From assembly GCA_947632385.1 (NCBI GenBank), contig CANRPD010000008.1, positions 1 through 56,610 on the forward strand: a DNA stretch of 56,610 nt, written 5' to 3'. Below, in pieces: positions 16,552 to 24,437 of this stretch (positions within the stretch are counted from its first letter, which is position 1; every line of letters starts with the position of its first letter). Both the position numbers and the translations under genes were made by a program. A model generated the notes under the pieces. The model searched no databases and was not told the DNA's origin. It saw only the letters and a list, made by a program, of their open reading frames with translations. The DNA is from an uncultured Clostridia bacterium (GTDB lineage Bacteria; Bacillota; Clostridia; Oscillospirales; Acutalibacteraceae).

Positions 16552-16668
16552 ACACTCACCTTCCTAAAACCGCAAAACGAGAGTCAAGAATCCTCTTGGC
16601 TCTCTGAATGCTTTCGCTACAATCTATTCCCGCACAGGCCCGGGTAGACCAACCCGCACGGACATCTT

Positions 16669-17202
16669 CTAGGAGAACAGCGCGATGATGCGGTTCCACA
16701 GCCTGTCCAAAAACGAACCGCCCCCTGCATCCTGCACCACAGTTCCTTGATCCTGGCCAGCCACGTTCACATAGGTGACCTGAGCGCTGGTGATCTTGCC
16801 CATACCCAACACCTGGGCAGCATATGCTTCTACCTGGGTATTGGTCATCTTTCGGGCAGCCTCCATATTGAGCTGGACTTCCACGCTCTGGGTCTGCTCC
16901 AGGACTTCCGTGGCGGTGCTGATCTGGTCTGTCAAAGAGGCCATCTGCTGCTGACTGTATACCATAGAGACGGCCAGGAACAGCAGAATGCCAAAGCAGG
17001 ACACATAGAAGGTTGCCCGCAGCGGATGCCGTTTGGCACGGGGCTGTCTTTCTTCCTGCTGCTGACGCTGTTCCGTCGGGAATTCCAACACTCGGCGGCG
17101 GGGCGTTTCGACAGGCCGCCGGTCTGGCTGGCGAACAGGCACTGTATTGTCATAGTGGGTTTCGAACAGAGAAAAGTCATATGCTTCCGAACCGTACGGC
17201 AT
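16669..17202 (-). CDS. ftsL: FtsL-like septum formation protein
   Basis: 177 residues with a basic, Gln-rich cytoplasmic part (about residues 1-60), one membrane helix (about 62-84, 'LRATFYVSCFGILLFLAVSMVY') and a leucine/glutamine coiled coil after it. The later segment 'EAYAAQVLGMGKITSAQVTYVNV' resembles the FtsL/DivIC tail ('A-E-x-x-G-M-x-x'). FtsL acts with FtsQ and DivIC to activate FtsWI. The call rests on topology and its place between rsmH and the PBP gene. The ATG follows GAAAGGAG. Confidence 0.82.
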   Translation of the reverse strand: MPYGSEAYDFSLFETHYDNTVPVRQPDRRPVETPRRRVLEFPTEQRQQQEERQPRAKRHPLRATFYVSCFGILLFLAVSMVYSQQQMASLTDQISTATEVLEQTQSVEVQLNMEAARKMTNTQVEAYAAQVLGMGKITSAQVTYVNVAGQDQGTVVQDAGGGSFLDRLWNRIIALFS

Positions 17203-17244
17203 GGTGCCCGCTCTCCTTTCTGTTCCGCGCTCTGCGGAGATAAA

Positions 17245-18195
17245 TTAAGCGTTATCCTTCTCAGCAGGCGGAAGCTTTTCCGCCGCACGCAGCCTGGCGC
17301 TGCGTGACCGTGGATTTTCGGTCACCTCCCGATCGGAGGGGGCCAATCCCTTTTTGTAGATCAGTTTTGCACGGGGTTTTCGGCCACATACACACACCGG
17401 AAAATCCTTTGGGCAAATGCACCCTTGACACCAATCGGCCATCGTTGTCTTAACGATACGGTCCTCCAACGAGTGAAAGGAGATCACTACGAACCGGCCG
17501 CCGGGCTTCAGCAGCTCAAAGCCCTTGTCCAGTCCCTGGCGCAGAGCGTCCAGCTCTCCGTTGACGGCGATCCGCAGGGCCTGGAACGTTTTTCGGGCCG
17601 GGTGGCCAGGCTCCCGACGCACCGCTGCCGGAACGGATGATTTGACCAATTCTGCAAGCTGTACCGTGGTCCGGATCGGGGCCTGCGCTCTCGATTGGAC
17701 GATCGCCGCCGCAATTCGGTTGGCACTTTTTTCCTCTCCATACCGGAACAGGATCTGTGCCAGCTCCGATTGAGAAAGGGTATTGACCAGATCCGCAGCA
17801 GTGGGACCCTCCTGACTCATGCGCATGTCCAAGGGGGCATCGTGATGATAGGAAAAGCCCCGGCTGGGATCATCCAGCTGATGAGACGACACCCCGATAT
17901 CCAGCAGGATACCGTCAACACGATCGATCCCCTGTTCCCGTGCCAGAACATCCATATCTGCGAAATTGCCCCGAATGATTTGGGCCTGGGGATATCTCTG
18001 GAGACGTTCCCCTGCCGCAGCAAGGGCGTCCGGGTCACGATCGATGGACAGAAGCCTGCCGGTAGTCAGACGTTGGGCGACGGCTTCGGAATGCCCTCCG
18101 CCACCTAAGGTCCCATCGATATACACCCCATCGGGCTTTATATTCAAGGCTGCAATGGCCTCATCGAACAGCACCGGTTTATGTTGGAATTCCAT
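17245..18195 (-). CDS. rsmH: 16S rRNA (cytosine-1402-N4)-methyltransferase
   Basis: 316 residues. It methylates C1402 of 16S rRNA with SAM. Signatures are 'HKPVLFDEAIAAL', the SAM loop 'YIDGTLGGGGHSEAV', 'GILLDIGVSSHQLDDPSRGFSYHHDAPLDMRM', 'FQALRIAVNGELDALRQGL' and 'VVISFHSLEDRIVK'. A Cys-rich stretch, 'CQGCICPKDFPVCVCGRKP', near the C-terminus is normal for the Gram-positive form and may bind metal. It starts four bases after the mraZ stop codon. Confidence 0.97.
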   Translation of the reverse strand: MEFQHKPVLFDEAIAALNIKPDGVYIDGTLGGGGHSEAVAQRLTTGRLLSIDRDPDALAAAGERLQRYPQAQIIRGNFADMDVLAREQGIDRVDGILLDIGVSSHQLDDPSRGFSYHHDAPLDMRMSQEGPTAADLVNTLSQSELAQILFRYGEEKSANRIAAAIVQSRAQAPIRTTVQLAELVKSSVPAAVRREPGHPARKTFQALRIAVNGELDALRQGLDKGFELLKPGGRFVVISFHSLEDRIVKTTMADWCQGCICPKDFPVCVCGRKPRAKLIYKKGLAPSDREVTENPRSRSARLRAAEKLPPAEKDNA

Positions 18196-18199
18196 ACGA

Positions 18200-18625
18200 T
18201 CAGAAGGAAAGCTGGGTCATGATGTCTTTGAGTTCATCCTCGGTCTGGCTGGCATTGGCAGTCTCCCAACGTCCCTCATCCCAGATCTCAGCCCGGGTAG
18301 CCGCTCCGATGACGACCACATCCTTGGTGAGTCCTGCGTGATCCCGCAGATTCTGCGGCAGGAGGATCCGACCCTGCTTGTCCGGCTCCACCTCTGCGGC
18401 ACCGGAGAAGAAATACCGCTGGATCGCTTTCCCTTGCGCCATTGGAATAGCGGAGACCTTTTCCACCAGCCGATCCCACTCTTTGGGAGAAAGCACGAAC
18501 AGACAGCCATCCAATCCTTTGGTGACAAAGAATTTGTCGCCTAGGTCTTCCCGGAACTTGGAGGGAATGGTCACACGACCCTTCGCATCCATATTGTGCC
18601 GATACTCTCCGATCAACATAGCCAT
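18200..18625 (-). CDS. mraZ: Transcriptional regulator MraZ
   Basis: 141 residues with two SpoVT/AbrB-like MraZ repeats: 'GEYRHNMDAKGRVTIPSKFREDLGDKFFVTKG' and 'AEVEPDKQGRILLPQNLRDHAGL'. The DxKGR and DxQGR turns are the DNA-contacting signatures. MraZ binds repeated TGGG-type half sites in its own promoter and dampens the dcw operon. The open frame runs upstream, but GGAAGGGAGG fits the ATG at 18625 with 5-6 base spacing; a second ATG two codons later is a less likely start. It is the first gene of the dcw operon. Confidence 0.95.
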   Translation of the reverse strand: MAMLIGEYRHNMDAKGRVTIPSKFREDLGDKFFVTKGLDGCLFVLSPKEWDRLVEKVSAIPMAQGKAIQRYFFSGAAEVEPDKQGRILLPQNLRDHAGLTKDVVVIGAATRAEIWDEGRWETANASQTEDELKDIMTQLSF

Positions 18626-18723
18626 CTGTTCCCTCCCTTCCTGTGGGATACGAGATCGTGTTTGCGGTTTTTCAGGGTTTGCTCCCCACGATTGCCACTG
18701 TCGACACACAATGTGCAACTTTT

Positions 18724-18738
18724 ACCCACAAATCACCA
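18724..18738 (-). promoter_or_regulatory. Candidate MraZ operator (two half-sites)
   Basis: TGGTG (18734-18738) and TGGGT (18724-18728) on the minus strand are separated by 5 bases, the 10-base period known for MraZ boxes. They lie just downstream of the mraZ transcription start. Only two half-sites are convincing. Confidence 0.3.
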
Positions 18739-18751
18739 CTTCGTTGACCTT

Positions 18752-18781
18752 ATTATAGACCAACCAGGCTGGAAAAAGCAA
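18752..18781 (-). promoter_or_regulatory. mraZ (dcw operon) promoter
   Basis: Perfect TATAAT (18752-18757) with TTGCTT (18776-18781) 18 bases upstream on the minus strand. It gives a leader of about 120 bases. The gap 18626-18931 holds only this promoter, the leader and the terminator of the unit before it. Confidence 0.6.
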
Positions 18782-18851
18782 GCATAAAAAAATTATGGAA
18801 ACCGACCGAAAAACGACACCAAATCTACGTTCCCGGATATTTTGCCGAAAC

Positions 18852-18886
18852 AAAAATTCCCCTCACAATATCTTGTGAGGGGAAAT
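18852..18886 (-). terminator. Terminator after the coiled-coil gene
   Basis: Perfect 12-bp inverted repeat TTCCCCTCACAA / TTGTGAGGGGAA with a four-base loop, followed on the minus strand by TTTTTG. It separates the coaD unit from the dcw operon. Confidence 0.8.
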
Positions 18887-18931
18887 ATCTGTTCGAAATA
18901 AAATTTATCTATTGTTGACAAAATCTCAATC

Positions 18932-19423
18932 TCAGATTTGTGAATTGCGCTGAGACGTTTTGATATTTTGTCTGGTTTTTCGCAGTTCTGCGAGGTTTTC
19001 CGACAGGGACTCATCCGCCCGACGCATCAAGTCTTCGACGTAGTCATTACTGGCCTGCCGCATCTCTCGCACCTGTGTCTTGGCCTGAGTGAGGATCTCA
19101 TTGGCCTTCTGCTGGGCCAAGCGCACGATCTCTTCCTGATTGACCAGGCTTTGCGCTTTTTCCTGAGCGGACCGAATGATCACATCCGCTTCCCGCCGAG
19201 CATCCTCCATGATCTGGGAGCGGTCGGCCACAATGGCCTGCGCCTTACGGACTTCAGCAGGGATCTCGTCCCGAACGTCGTCCAGGATCTGCCGGATCTC
19301 TTCTCCATCAACGAACACTCTGCCCGCGGAGAAGGGCAGCTTCCAGCCCTTTTCCAGAACGTCGTACAGCTCGTCCAACAAATCTTCAATGTTTGCCTGA
19401 TTGTCGTTGGTATTCATGCTCAT
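18932..19423 (-). CDS. Coiled-coil protein, DivIVA/ATP-synthase-b-like helix (often labelled ATPase)
   Basis: 163 residues, almost all predicted helix. A short N-terminal segment, 'NIEDLLDELYDVLEKGWKLPFSAGRVFVDGEEIRQILDDVRDEIP', resembles the membrane-curvature head of DivIVA-type proteins. A charged heptad-like stretch rich in A, E, Q and R ('AEVRKAQAIVADRSQIMEDARREADVIIRSAQEKAQSLV') follows to the C-terminus. No Walker motif is present, so the common 'ATPase' label has no support here. It follows coaD on the minus strand, about 94 bases downstream. A role in division or envelope scaffolding is inference only. Confidence 0.8.
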   Translation of the reverse strand: MSMNTNDNQANIEDLLDELYDVLEKGWKLPFSAGRVFVDGEEIRQILDDVRDEIPAEVRKAQAIVADRSQIMEDARREADVIIRSAQEKAQSLVNQEEIVRLAQQKANEILTQAKTQVREMRQASNDYVEDLMRRADESLSENLAELRKTRQNIKTSQRNSQI

Positions 19424-19517
19424 AATGAAACCCGTTCCTTTCTCACGGAGACATGCCCCGCAATTTGAAATGATACGTCATCTATACGATCAAAGCCGCG
19501 AAAGGCTCAGCTTCCCA

Positions 19518-20009
19518 TTAGGGCTCCCGGCAAAGCCGCCGGGCAATGGTCTCCAACAGGCACTCCGGCACAAAGTGGGAGATATCCCCCCCAAAGCCTG
19601 CCACCTGTTTCACCATGCTGGAACTGACGAACATGTTCTCCGCCTCAGCGGAAAGGAACACCGTTTCCAACTGGGGATTGAGCTTCTTGTTGGTCAGTGC
19701 CTGTTGGAACTCATATTCAAAATCGGACATGGCTCGCAGACCTTTGACGGTCACCAAAGCACCCTTCTGCCGGGCATACTCTGCAAGCAGTCCCCGAACA
19801 CTGTCCACTTCCACATTGTTCAAGCCTTCATGGCGGCAAAGGATCCGCAGCATGTCCAGGCGTTCCTCCAATGTAAAACTGAACCGCTTATCGGGATTGA
19901 CAGGCACCGCCACGATGATCCTATCAAAAAGGCGGCTCGCCCGGCGGATCACATCCAGATGCCCCAGTGTTACCGGATCAAAGCTGCCGGGACAAAGTGC
20001 GATACGCAT
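19518..20009 (-). CDS. coaD: Pantetheine-phosphate adenylyltransferase
   Basis: 163 residues. It makes dephospho-CoA from 4'-phosphopantetheine and ATP. The nucleotidyltransferase signature 'ALCPGSFDPVTLGHLDVIRRA' (with the T/H-x-G-H ATP-binding motif) is at the N-terminus. 'LLAEYARQKGALVTVKGLRAMSDFEYEFQQALTNKKLNP' and the second 'SSSMVKQVAGFGGDISHFVP' motif follow. The open frame extends 43 codons upstream through rsmD, so the start is the ATG at 20009, five bases after the rsmD stop. Confidence 0.97.
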   Translation of the reverse strand: MRIALCPGSFDPVTLGHLDVIRRASRLFDRIIVAVPVNPDKRFSFTLEERLDMLRILCRHEGLNNVEVDSVRGLLAEYARQKGALVTVKGLRAMSDFEYEFQQALTNKKLNPQLETVFLSAEAENMFVSSSMVKQVAGFGGDISHFVPECLLETIARRLCREP

Positions 20010-20014
20010 GGGCT

Positions 20015-20566
20015 TCAACTCCCTTCCGGGGCTTCCAGCCGATACCGCGTCAAGCCGGTCTTCCCGTATCCGTAAGTCTTGATCTTGAGGAGGGGACCGA
20101 CCCGATCCGGCAGCTCCTCCCCTCTGGGATGCTCGCAAAATGCCTCTCCGTCGGGCAGCAGGACCCGAGGCAGCAGGGCCAACACCTGTGGCAGCAGGCC
20201 CTCTCGATAAGGTGGATCGGCAAAAACGAAATCGAACCGTTGAGAGGCTGTATGCAAATAATCCAGTACACCGGCCCGTACGACTTGCGCCTGAGGGGCA
20301 AAACCCGTCGCCTCCAGGTTTTTCCCAAGAACGGCCAGCGACTCCGGAGCGTTCTCTACGAACACCGCTCGAGCAGCTCCACGGCTGATACTTTCAATAC
20401 CCATTTGACCGGTCCCCGCAAAAAGATCCAAGAAGGAAGCACCGGGGACCTGAAACTGAATGATCCCAAACAGGGCCTCTTTCACCCGGTCCTCTGTGGG
20501 CCGGACCCGATCTCCTTTGGGGGCCAAAAGCTTTTTTCCTCGTCTGGAACCGGAAATGATTCGCAT
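20015..20566 (-). CDS. rsmD: 16S rRNA (guanine-966-N2)-methyltransferase
   Basis: 183 residues. The start 'MRIISGSRRGKKLLAPKGDRVRPTEDRVKEALFGII' is the family signature, followed by the SAM loop 'LDLFAGTGQMGIESISRGA' and the amino-methyltransferase motif IV 'DFVFADPPY'. The rsmD-coaD pair is standard in Bacillota. The ATG lies about 17 bases after the predicted transcription start, and I see no strong ribosome site in that short leader. Confidence 0.95.
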   Translation of the reverse strand: MRIISGSRRGKKLLAPKGDRVRPTEDRVKEALFGIIQFQVPGASFLDLFAGTGQMGIESISRGAARAVFVENAPESLAVLGKNLEATGFAPQAQVVRAGVLDYLHTASQRFDFVFADPPYREGLLPQVLALLPRVLLPDGEAFCEHPRGEELPDRVGPLLKIKTYGYGKTGLTRYRLEAPEGS

Positions 20567-20589
20567 ACCATCGCCATCCCATTCATGTT

Positions 20590-20618
20590 ATTATCCCATT
20601 TTTCGACCAATCTGTCAA
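20590..20618 (-). promoter_or_regulatory. Promoter of the rsmD-coaD unit
   Basis: TTGACA (20613-20618) and GATAAT (20590-20595) with a 17-base spacer on the minus strand, between uvrC and rsmD. Confidence 0.7.
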
Positions 20619-20636
20619 CATTTTTTTCAAAATGCC

Positions 20637-22502
20637 CTATTCTGCGACTGAACTGGACGGTTCTTCTCTGTGAAAATACCGATAGACAGCCTGTGCCGCG
20701 GGCATGGTCATACCGGGAACGGCAGCCAGTGTCTCCAGATCGGCTTCACTGACTGCGGTCACTGTTTTAAAGCTCTTCATCAATGCTTTGGCCCGGGTCT
20801 CACCGATCCCTGGGATCCCCGTCAGCGTAGAAGAAATGGACGATTGCTTGCGTTGTTGCCGATGAAAAGAAATGGCAAACCGGTGGACCTCATCCTGGAT
20901 CGAGGACACCAGTGTGAACGCCCGCCGATTGGAATTGATAGCGATCTCTCCCCCTGATAGGGCGATGGCACGGGTGCGGTGTTTGTCGTCCTTGACCATG
21001 CCGAACAGCGCCACACTGATACCCATCTCATCCAAAACCGGCTGAACGGCATCCACATGTCCTTTGCCGCCGTCCAACAGGATCAGATCCGGCAGGCGCC
21101 CAAATCCGGTGTCATCCCCTCGCTGCTGAAATGCTTTGTATTCTTCAAACCGACGGCGGATGACTTCCCGCATAGAGCCGTAATCGTCCTGGCCGGTGAC
21201 AGTTTTGATTTTGAACCGTTTGTATGCAGATTTGAGGGGCCTGCCGTTTTCAAAAACGACCATACCTGCCACATTGTCGGCACCCTGCTGGTTGGAGATA
21301 TCATAGGCCTCGATATACGCCGGCGTCTTTTCCATTCCCAACAGCCTGCGTAATTCGTCCAGAGCAGATGCCTCCCGTCCGGTGCTGCCCATGTGACGGG
21401 CCATGCTTTCCGCAGCATTGGCACTGCACATCTGTACCAGTTGGTACTGTTCCCCCCGCTGAGGGACCGTGAGGTGCACCGTCCGGCCTTTTCTCTCACT
21501 GAGCCAGCGGGCCACCAAGTCCTGGTCTTCCACCGGTCCGTCCACGGCGATCACAGGAGGGATCCGGTCCCGAATGGAGTAATATTGCCGCAAAAACTCG
21601 GAACGTGCCTCTGCATCCGGCGCCACGCCCTCCGTGAGAAAGCTTTCCCGATCGGACAGCTTGCCGCCGGTAAAGCGGAAAACCTCGAAAGCCGTATGCG
21701 TCTCTCCCTGGTTCAGTGCAAACACATCCTGCTCTTCCACCCGGCTGGCCACTACTTTTTGCCGGTCTTTCATCTTGTGGATGGCATTGATCCGGTCCCG
21801 CAGGCGGGCAGCCAATTCATACTCCATGTTTTCGGCGGCCAGGGTCATTTTTTCAGTCAGAGATTGCACCGAGGTAGAGCTTCCCCCCTTGATAAAATCC
21901 AATGCCTCGGCAAACGCCTCATTGTATTCCTCCTCGCTCATGCGTCCCTGGCAGGGCGCACTGCATTGGTGGATATAATAGTTGAGGCACGGCCTTTCCC
22001 GACCGAAATCCTGTGGGAATCTGCGATTGCAGTCGGGGAGTTTAAAGATCTTGCGGGCAGCGTCCACGGTCTCCCGGATGGACCAGGAGCTCATATACGG
22101 TCCGATATACTTGGCCCCGTCTTCTTCGATCTGCTTTACCTCGGACATTCGCGGCCACGGACCGGCCGTGACCCGAATATAGCTGTACCCCTTGTCGTCC
22201 TTTAAGAGGATATTGTATTTGGGCTGATACTGTTTGATGAGACTGCTTTCCAGTACCAACGCCTCAAATTCGCTGTCACACAGGATGTACTCGAACCAGT
22301 CCACGCGGGCCACCATTTGCCGAACTTTGTTGTCGTGATTCCGTTCACTCCCAAAGTATTGGCTGACACGGTTTTTCAAGACCTTCGCTTTGCCGACGTA
22401 GATGATGGTTCCGGACGAATCGTGCATCAGATACACCCCGGGAGTCAGGGGCAGCTTCATCGCCTTGGCACGCAGTTCCTTCTTTTTTGGATTTGTTTCC
22501 AT
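20637..22502 (-). CDS. uvrC: UvrABC excinuclease subunit C
   Basis: 621 residues, full length. It makes both incisions in nucleotide excision repair. Domains in order: GIY-YIG nuclease ('PGVYLMHDSSGTIIYVGKAKVLKNRVSQYF'), a Cys-containing segment with 'PCLNYYIHQCSAPCQGRMS', a UVR motif, the RNase H-like 3' nuclease domain ('YDISNQQGADNVAGMVVFENGRP', 'PDLILLDGGKGHVDAVQPVL') and C-terminal helix-hairpin-helix repeats ('LTGIPGIGETRAKALMKSF', 'LAAVPGMTMPAAQAVY'). It follows the HPr gene but lies behind a strong hairpin terminator, so expression may depend on read-through. Confidence 0.97.
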   Translation of the reverse strand: METNPKKKELRAKAMKLPLTPGVYLMHDSSGTIIYVGKAKVLKNRVSQYFGSERNHDNKVRQMVARVDWFEYILCDSEFEALVLESSLIKQYQPKYNILLKDDKGYSYIRVTAGPWPRMSEVKQIEEDGAKYIGPYMSSWSIRETVDAARKIFKLPDCNRRFPQDFGRERPCLNYYIHQCSAPCQGRMSEEEYNEAFAEALDFIKGGSSTSVQSLTEKMTLAAENMEYELAARLRDRINAIHKMKDRQKVVASRVEEQDVFALNQGETHTAFEVFRFTGGKLSDRESFLTEGVAPDAEARSEFLRQYYSIRDRIPPVIAVDGPVEDQDLVARWLSERKGRTVHLTVPQRGEQYQLVQMCSANAAESMARHMGSTGREASALDELRRLLGMEKTPAYIEAYDISNQQGADNVAGMVVFENGRPLKSAYKRFKIKTVTGQDDYGSMREVIRRRFEEYKAFQQRGDDTGFGRLPDLILLDGGKGHVDAVQPVLDEMGISVALFGMVKDDKHRTRAIALSGGEIAINSNRRAFTLVSSIQDEVHRFAISFHRQQRKQSSISSTLTGIPGIGETRAKALMKSFKTVTAVSEADLETLAAVPGMTMPAAQAVYRYFHREEPSSSVAE

Positions 22503-22520
22503 GTTTTTCCTCGATTTTAA

Positions 22521-22550
22521 GAAAAAAGCACCGCATATGCGGTGCTCATC
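22521..22550 (-). terminator. Hairpin terminator between HPr and uvrC
   Basis: Perfect 20-base palindrome AGCACCGCAT/ATGCGGTGCT (22528-22547), followed on the minus strand by TTTTTTC. It stands 19 bases before the uvrC start codon. Confidence 0.8.
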
Positions 22551-22571
22551 TCTTCTGCACGACCTATGGGA

Positions 22572-22841
22572 TTACTCGGCAAAGCCGGACTCCACCAGAG
22601 CCACCAAAGCGTCCACAGCCTGCTGCTCGTCAGAACCATCGGCAATGATCCGGATGGTCACGCCACCGACGATCCCCAAGGAAAGCACTCCCAGCAGACT
22701 CTTCGCGTTCACGCGCCGCTCTTCTTTTTCCACCCAAATAGAGGACTTGAACTCGTTGGCTTTCTGAATAAAGAAAGTAGCCGGACGGGCGTGAAGTCCC
22801 ACCTGGTTCTGGACCAATACATCCCTTGCGCACATGTTCAT
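22572..22841 (-). CDS. HPr-family phosphocarrier protein
   Basis: 89 residues. The active-site histidine is in 'VGLHARPATFFIQ' (H17 here, H15 by HPr convention). The regulatory serine is in 'NAKSLLGVLSLGI' (S48 here, S46 by convention). Both phosphorylation sites are kept, so it can serve in PTS sugar transport (His~P from enzyme I) and in catabolite repression (Ser-P made by HprK, with CcpA). The sequence has the odd first residues MNMCARD. A hprK gene lies at 54651 in the same window. No ptsI is adjacent. AGGAG is spaced for the ATG at 22841. Confidence 0.93.
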   Translation of the reverse strand: MNMCARDVLVQNQVGLHARPATFFIQKANEFKSSIWVEKEERRVNAKSLLGVLSLGIVGGVTIRIIADGSDEQQAVDALVALVESGFAE

Positions 22842-22927
22842 TCACTCTCCTACATAATTTTGGAAATTCATGTCGGATCCGGCGGAAAAGCCGTATCCTT
22901 GGCCAAGAAAACTCTCAAAACACTTAC

Positions 22928-22955
22928 ATTATACCAGATTTTTTTTCCCCGTCAA
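22928..22955 (-). promoter_or_regulatory. HPr promoter
   Basis: TTGACG (22950-22955), a 16-base spacer and TATAAT (22928-22933) on the minus strand; leader of about 80 bases. The rest of the gap to trmD (22956-23106) shows only a short AAATGGG/CCCATTT hairpin at 22996-23013, possibly a weak trmD terminator. Confidence 0.75.
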
Positions 22956-23106
22956 TCTCAAAAAACAAATTCGGCTCCCTGCCCAAACCTTCCGAAAATG
23001 GGCAAACCCATTTGTGCAGAATGCTTGATATGTTGAAAACTTTTTGCCTAGTTTGATACCGCTAATCTTTCATTTCCACAATATGTTGGGGACATGCTCG
23101 ATTCAT

Positions 23107-23859
23107 CTACTTTTTCGGATGGTTTTCATCGGTTTTTTCAGCAGCCAGTTCGGTAATGGCATCCTCGCTGTATCCCAGCTTTCGCAGCATATCCGGGCGC
23201 ACCCGTGCAGTCAGCCGCAGGGACTGCTCCTTCCGCCACAGGTCTACGTTCTGATGGTGTCCAGAAAGCAACACAGGAGGCACCGATCTTCCGCGCCAGG
23301 TTTCCGGCCGGGTATATTGCGGATACTCCAACAGGCCGGAAAAATGGCTCTCGTCGGTAAAACAGGCTTCGTCGGAAAGCACCCCTGGGATCATGCGGCT
23401 GACAACATCGATCAGCACCATGGCTGGCAGCTCGCCGCCGGTCAGGACAAAGTCCCCCACAGAGATCTCCTCTGCCTGAAATGCGTCCAAAGCCCGCTGG
23501 TCCACGCCCTCATAGTGTCCGCACAGGATGAGCAGGCACTCCTCCTGTGCCAGCTCCTGGGCCCGCTGCTGCGTGAGCACCGGCCCTCTGGGAGACATAT
23601 ACAGGATACGCGGAGATGAGCCAACATGTTCGCAAATGGCCTCGATCCCACGGGCGATGGGCTCCGCCTGCAGGAGCATGCCCATCCCGCCGCCAAACAC
23701 CGTATCGTCTACCTTTCGATTCCGTTCATCCGGGGAAAAGTCACGCAGTTGATGACAGCAGACCTGTAATATGCCTTTTTTCCGTGCTCTGCCCAAAATA
23801 CTGTGATCCAAACAGGGCGCAAACATCTCGGGAAACAACGTCAAGATATCAATGCGCAT
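23107..23859 (-). CDS. trmD: tRNA (guanine-37-N1)-methyltransferase
   Basis: 250 residues, SPOUT family trefoil-knot methyltransferase making m1G37. Signatures are 'MRIDILTLFPEMFAPCLDHSILGRA', 'DDTVFGGGMGMLLQAEPIARGI', 'YMSPRGPVLTQQRAQELA', 'LLILCGHYEGVDQRAL' and 'EISVGDFVLTGGELPAMVLIDVVSRMIPGVL'. Its ATG shares one base with the rimM stop (TGATG), so it is coupled to rimM. rplS, the usual next gene, is not here. Confidence 0.97.
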   Translation of the reverse strand: MRIDILTLFPEMFAPCLDHSILGRARKKGILQVCCHQLRDFSPDERNRKVDDTVFGGGMGMLLQAEPIARGIEAICEHVGSSPRILYMSPRGPVLTQQRAQELAQEECLLILCGHYEGVDQRALDAFQAEEISVGDFVLTGGELPAMVLIDVVSRMIPGVLSDEACFTDESHFSGLLEYPQYTRPETWRGRSVPPVLLSGHHQNVDLWRKEQSLRLTARVRPDMLRKLGYSEDAITELAAEKTDENHPKK

Positions 23860-24383
23860 CAGGCATCCACCCCCTGGTCATCAAAAATCCCCGGAATGGG
23901 CAACAGCTCGATGATCCCTTCTTCCAGCGCGGTCCGAGCGATCATTTCCTCTACGGCAGGAAACAGGTACTCCTCTCCGTTTGCTCCCCGGATCCGGTAT
24001 ACATCGTTGGCCACCCCGGGGAGGACCTCTTCCACCACGCCGTAAACCTGTCCGGTGCGGACATCCCGCGCTTCAAGGCCGACCAGATCCTGCAAAAAGT
24101 ACCGTCCCTCCGGCAGCTGTGCATCTTCGCGAGCTATGTACAGGACCTTTCCCCGCAGTGTTTCCGCCTGCTCCACGGTATCCACTCCCTGAAGCCGGAG
24201 CAAGAGCCTGCCTTTGTGCTCCCGGGCGGACAACAGTCCTGCATCTCTTTTGCCCTCATCGAAGAAAAACCGCTTAAAACGCAGGAGGAAGGCCGGAGAA
24301 TCCGCCCACGGCTCCAATACCACTTCTCCCCGGACCCCGTGGGGCCGAACGATCCTTCCGGCCTCCAGATAGGCTTTCAACAT
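23859..24383 (-). CDS. rimM: 16S rRNA processing protein RimM
   Basis: 174 residues. It is an assembly factor for the 30S head that binds ribosomal protein S19. The N-terminal barrel 'YLEAGRIVRPHGVRGEVVLEPWADSP' and the C-terminal PRC barrel ('YFLQDLVGLEARDVRTGQVYGVVEEVLPGVANDVYRI' and 'EYLFPAVEEMI') are both present. It is separated from khpA by a hairpin terminator and directly coupled to trmD. Confidence 0.95.
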   Translation of the reverse strand: MLKAYLEAGRIVRPHGVRGEVVLEPWADSPAFLLRFKRFFFDEGKRDAGLLSAREHKGRLLLRLQGVDTVEQAETLRGKVLYIAREDAQLPEGRYFLQDLVGLEARDVRTGQVYGVVEEVLPGVANDVYRIRGANGEEYLFPAVEEMIARTALEEGIIELLPIPGIFDDQGVDA

Positions 24384-24400
24384 GGTACCCCTCCAGAAAT

Positions 24401-24431
24401 GAAAAAAGAGCGCACCAAAGCGCCCTTTTTT
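24401..24431 (-). terminator. Hairpin between khpA and rimM
   Basis: Minus-strand AGGGCGC / GCGCTCT stem (one G-U pair) with a six-base loop, followed by TTTTTTC. It lies inside what is normally a single rpsP-rimM-trmD transcript and would lower expression of rimM-trmD relative to rpsP. Confidence 0.65.
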
Positions 24432-24437
24432 ATGGAC

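Noticed and set aside
18932..19423. Annotation of the coiled-coil protein as an ATPase
   Set aside because: There is no Walker A or B motif; the protein is nearly all charged helix.
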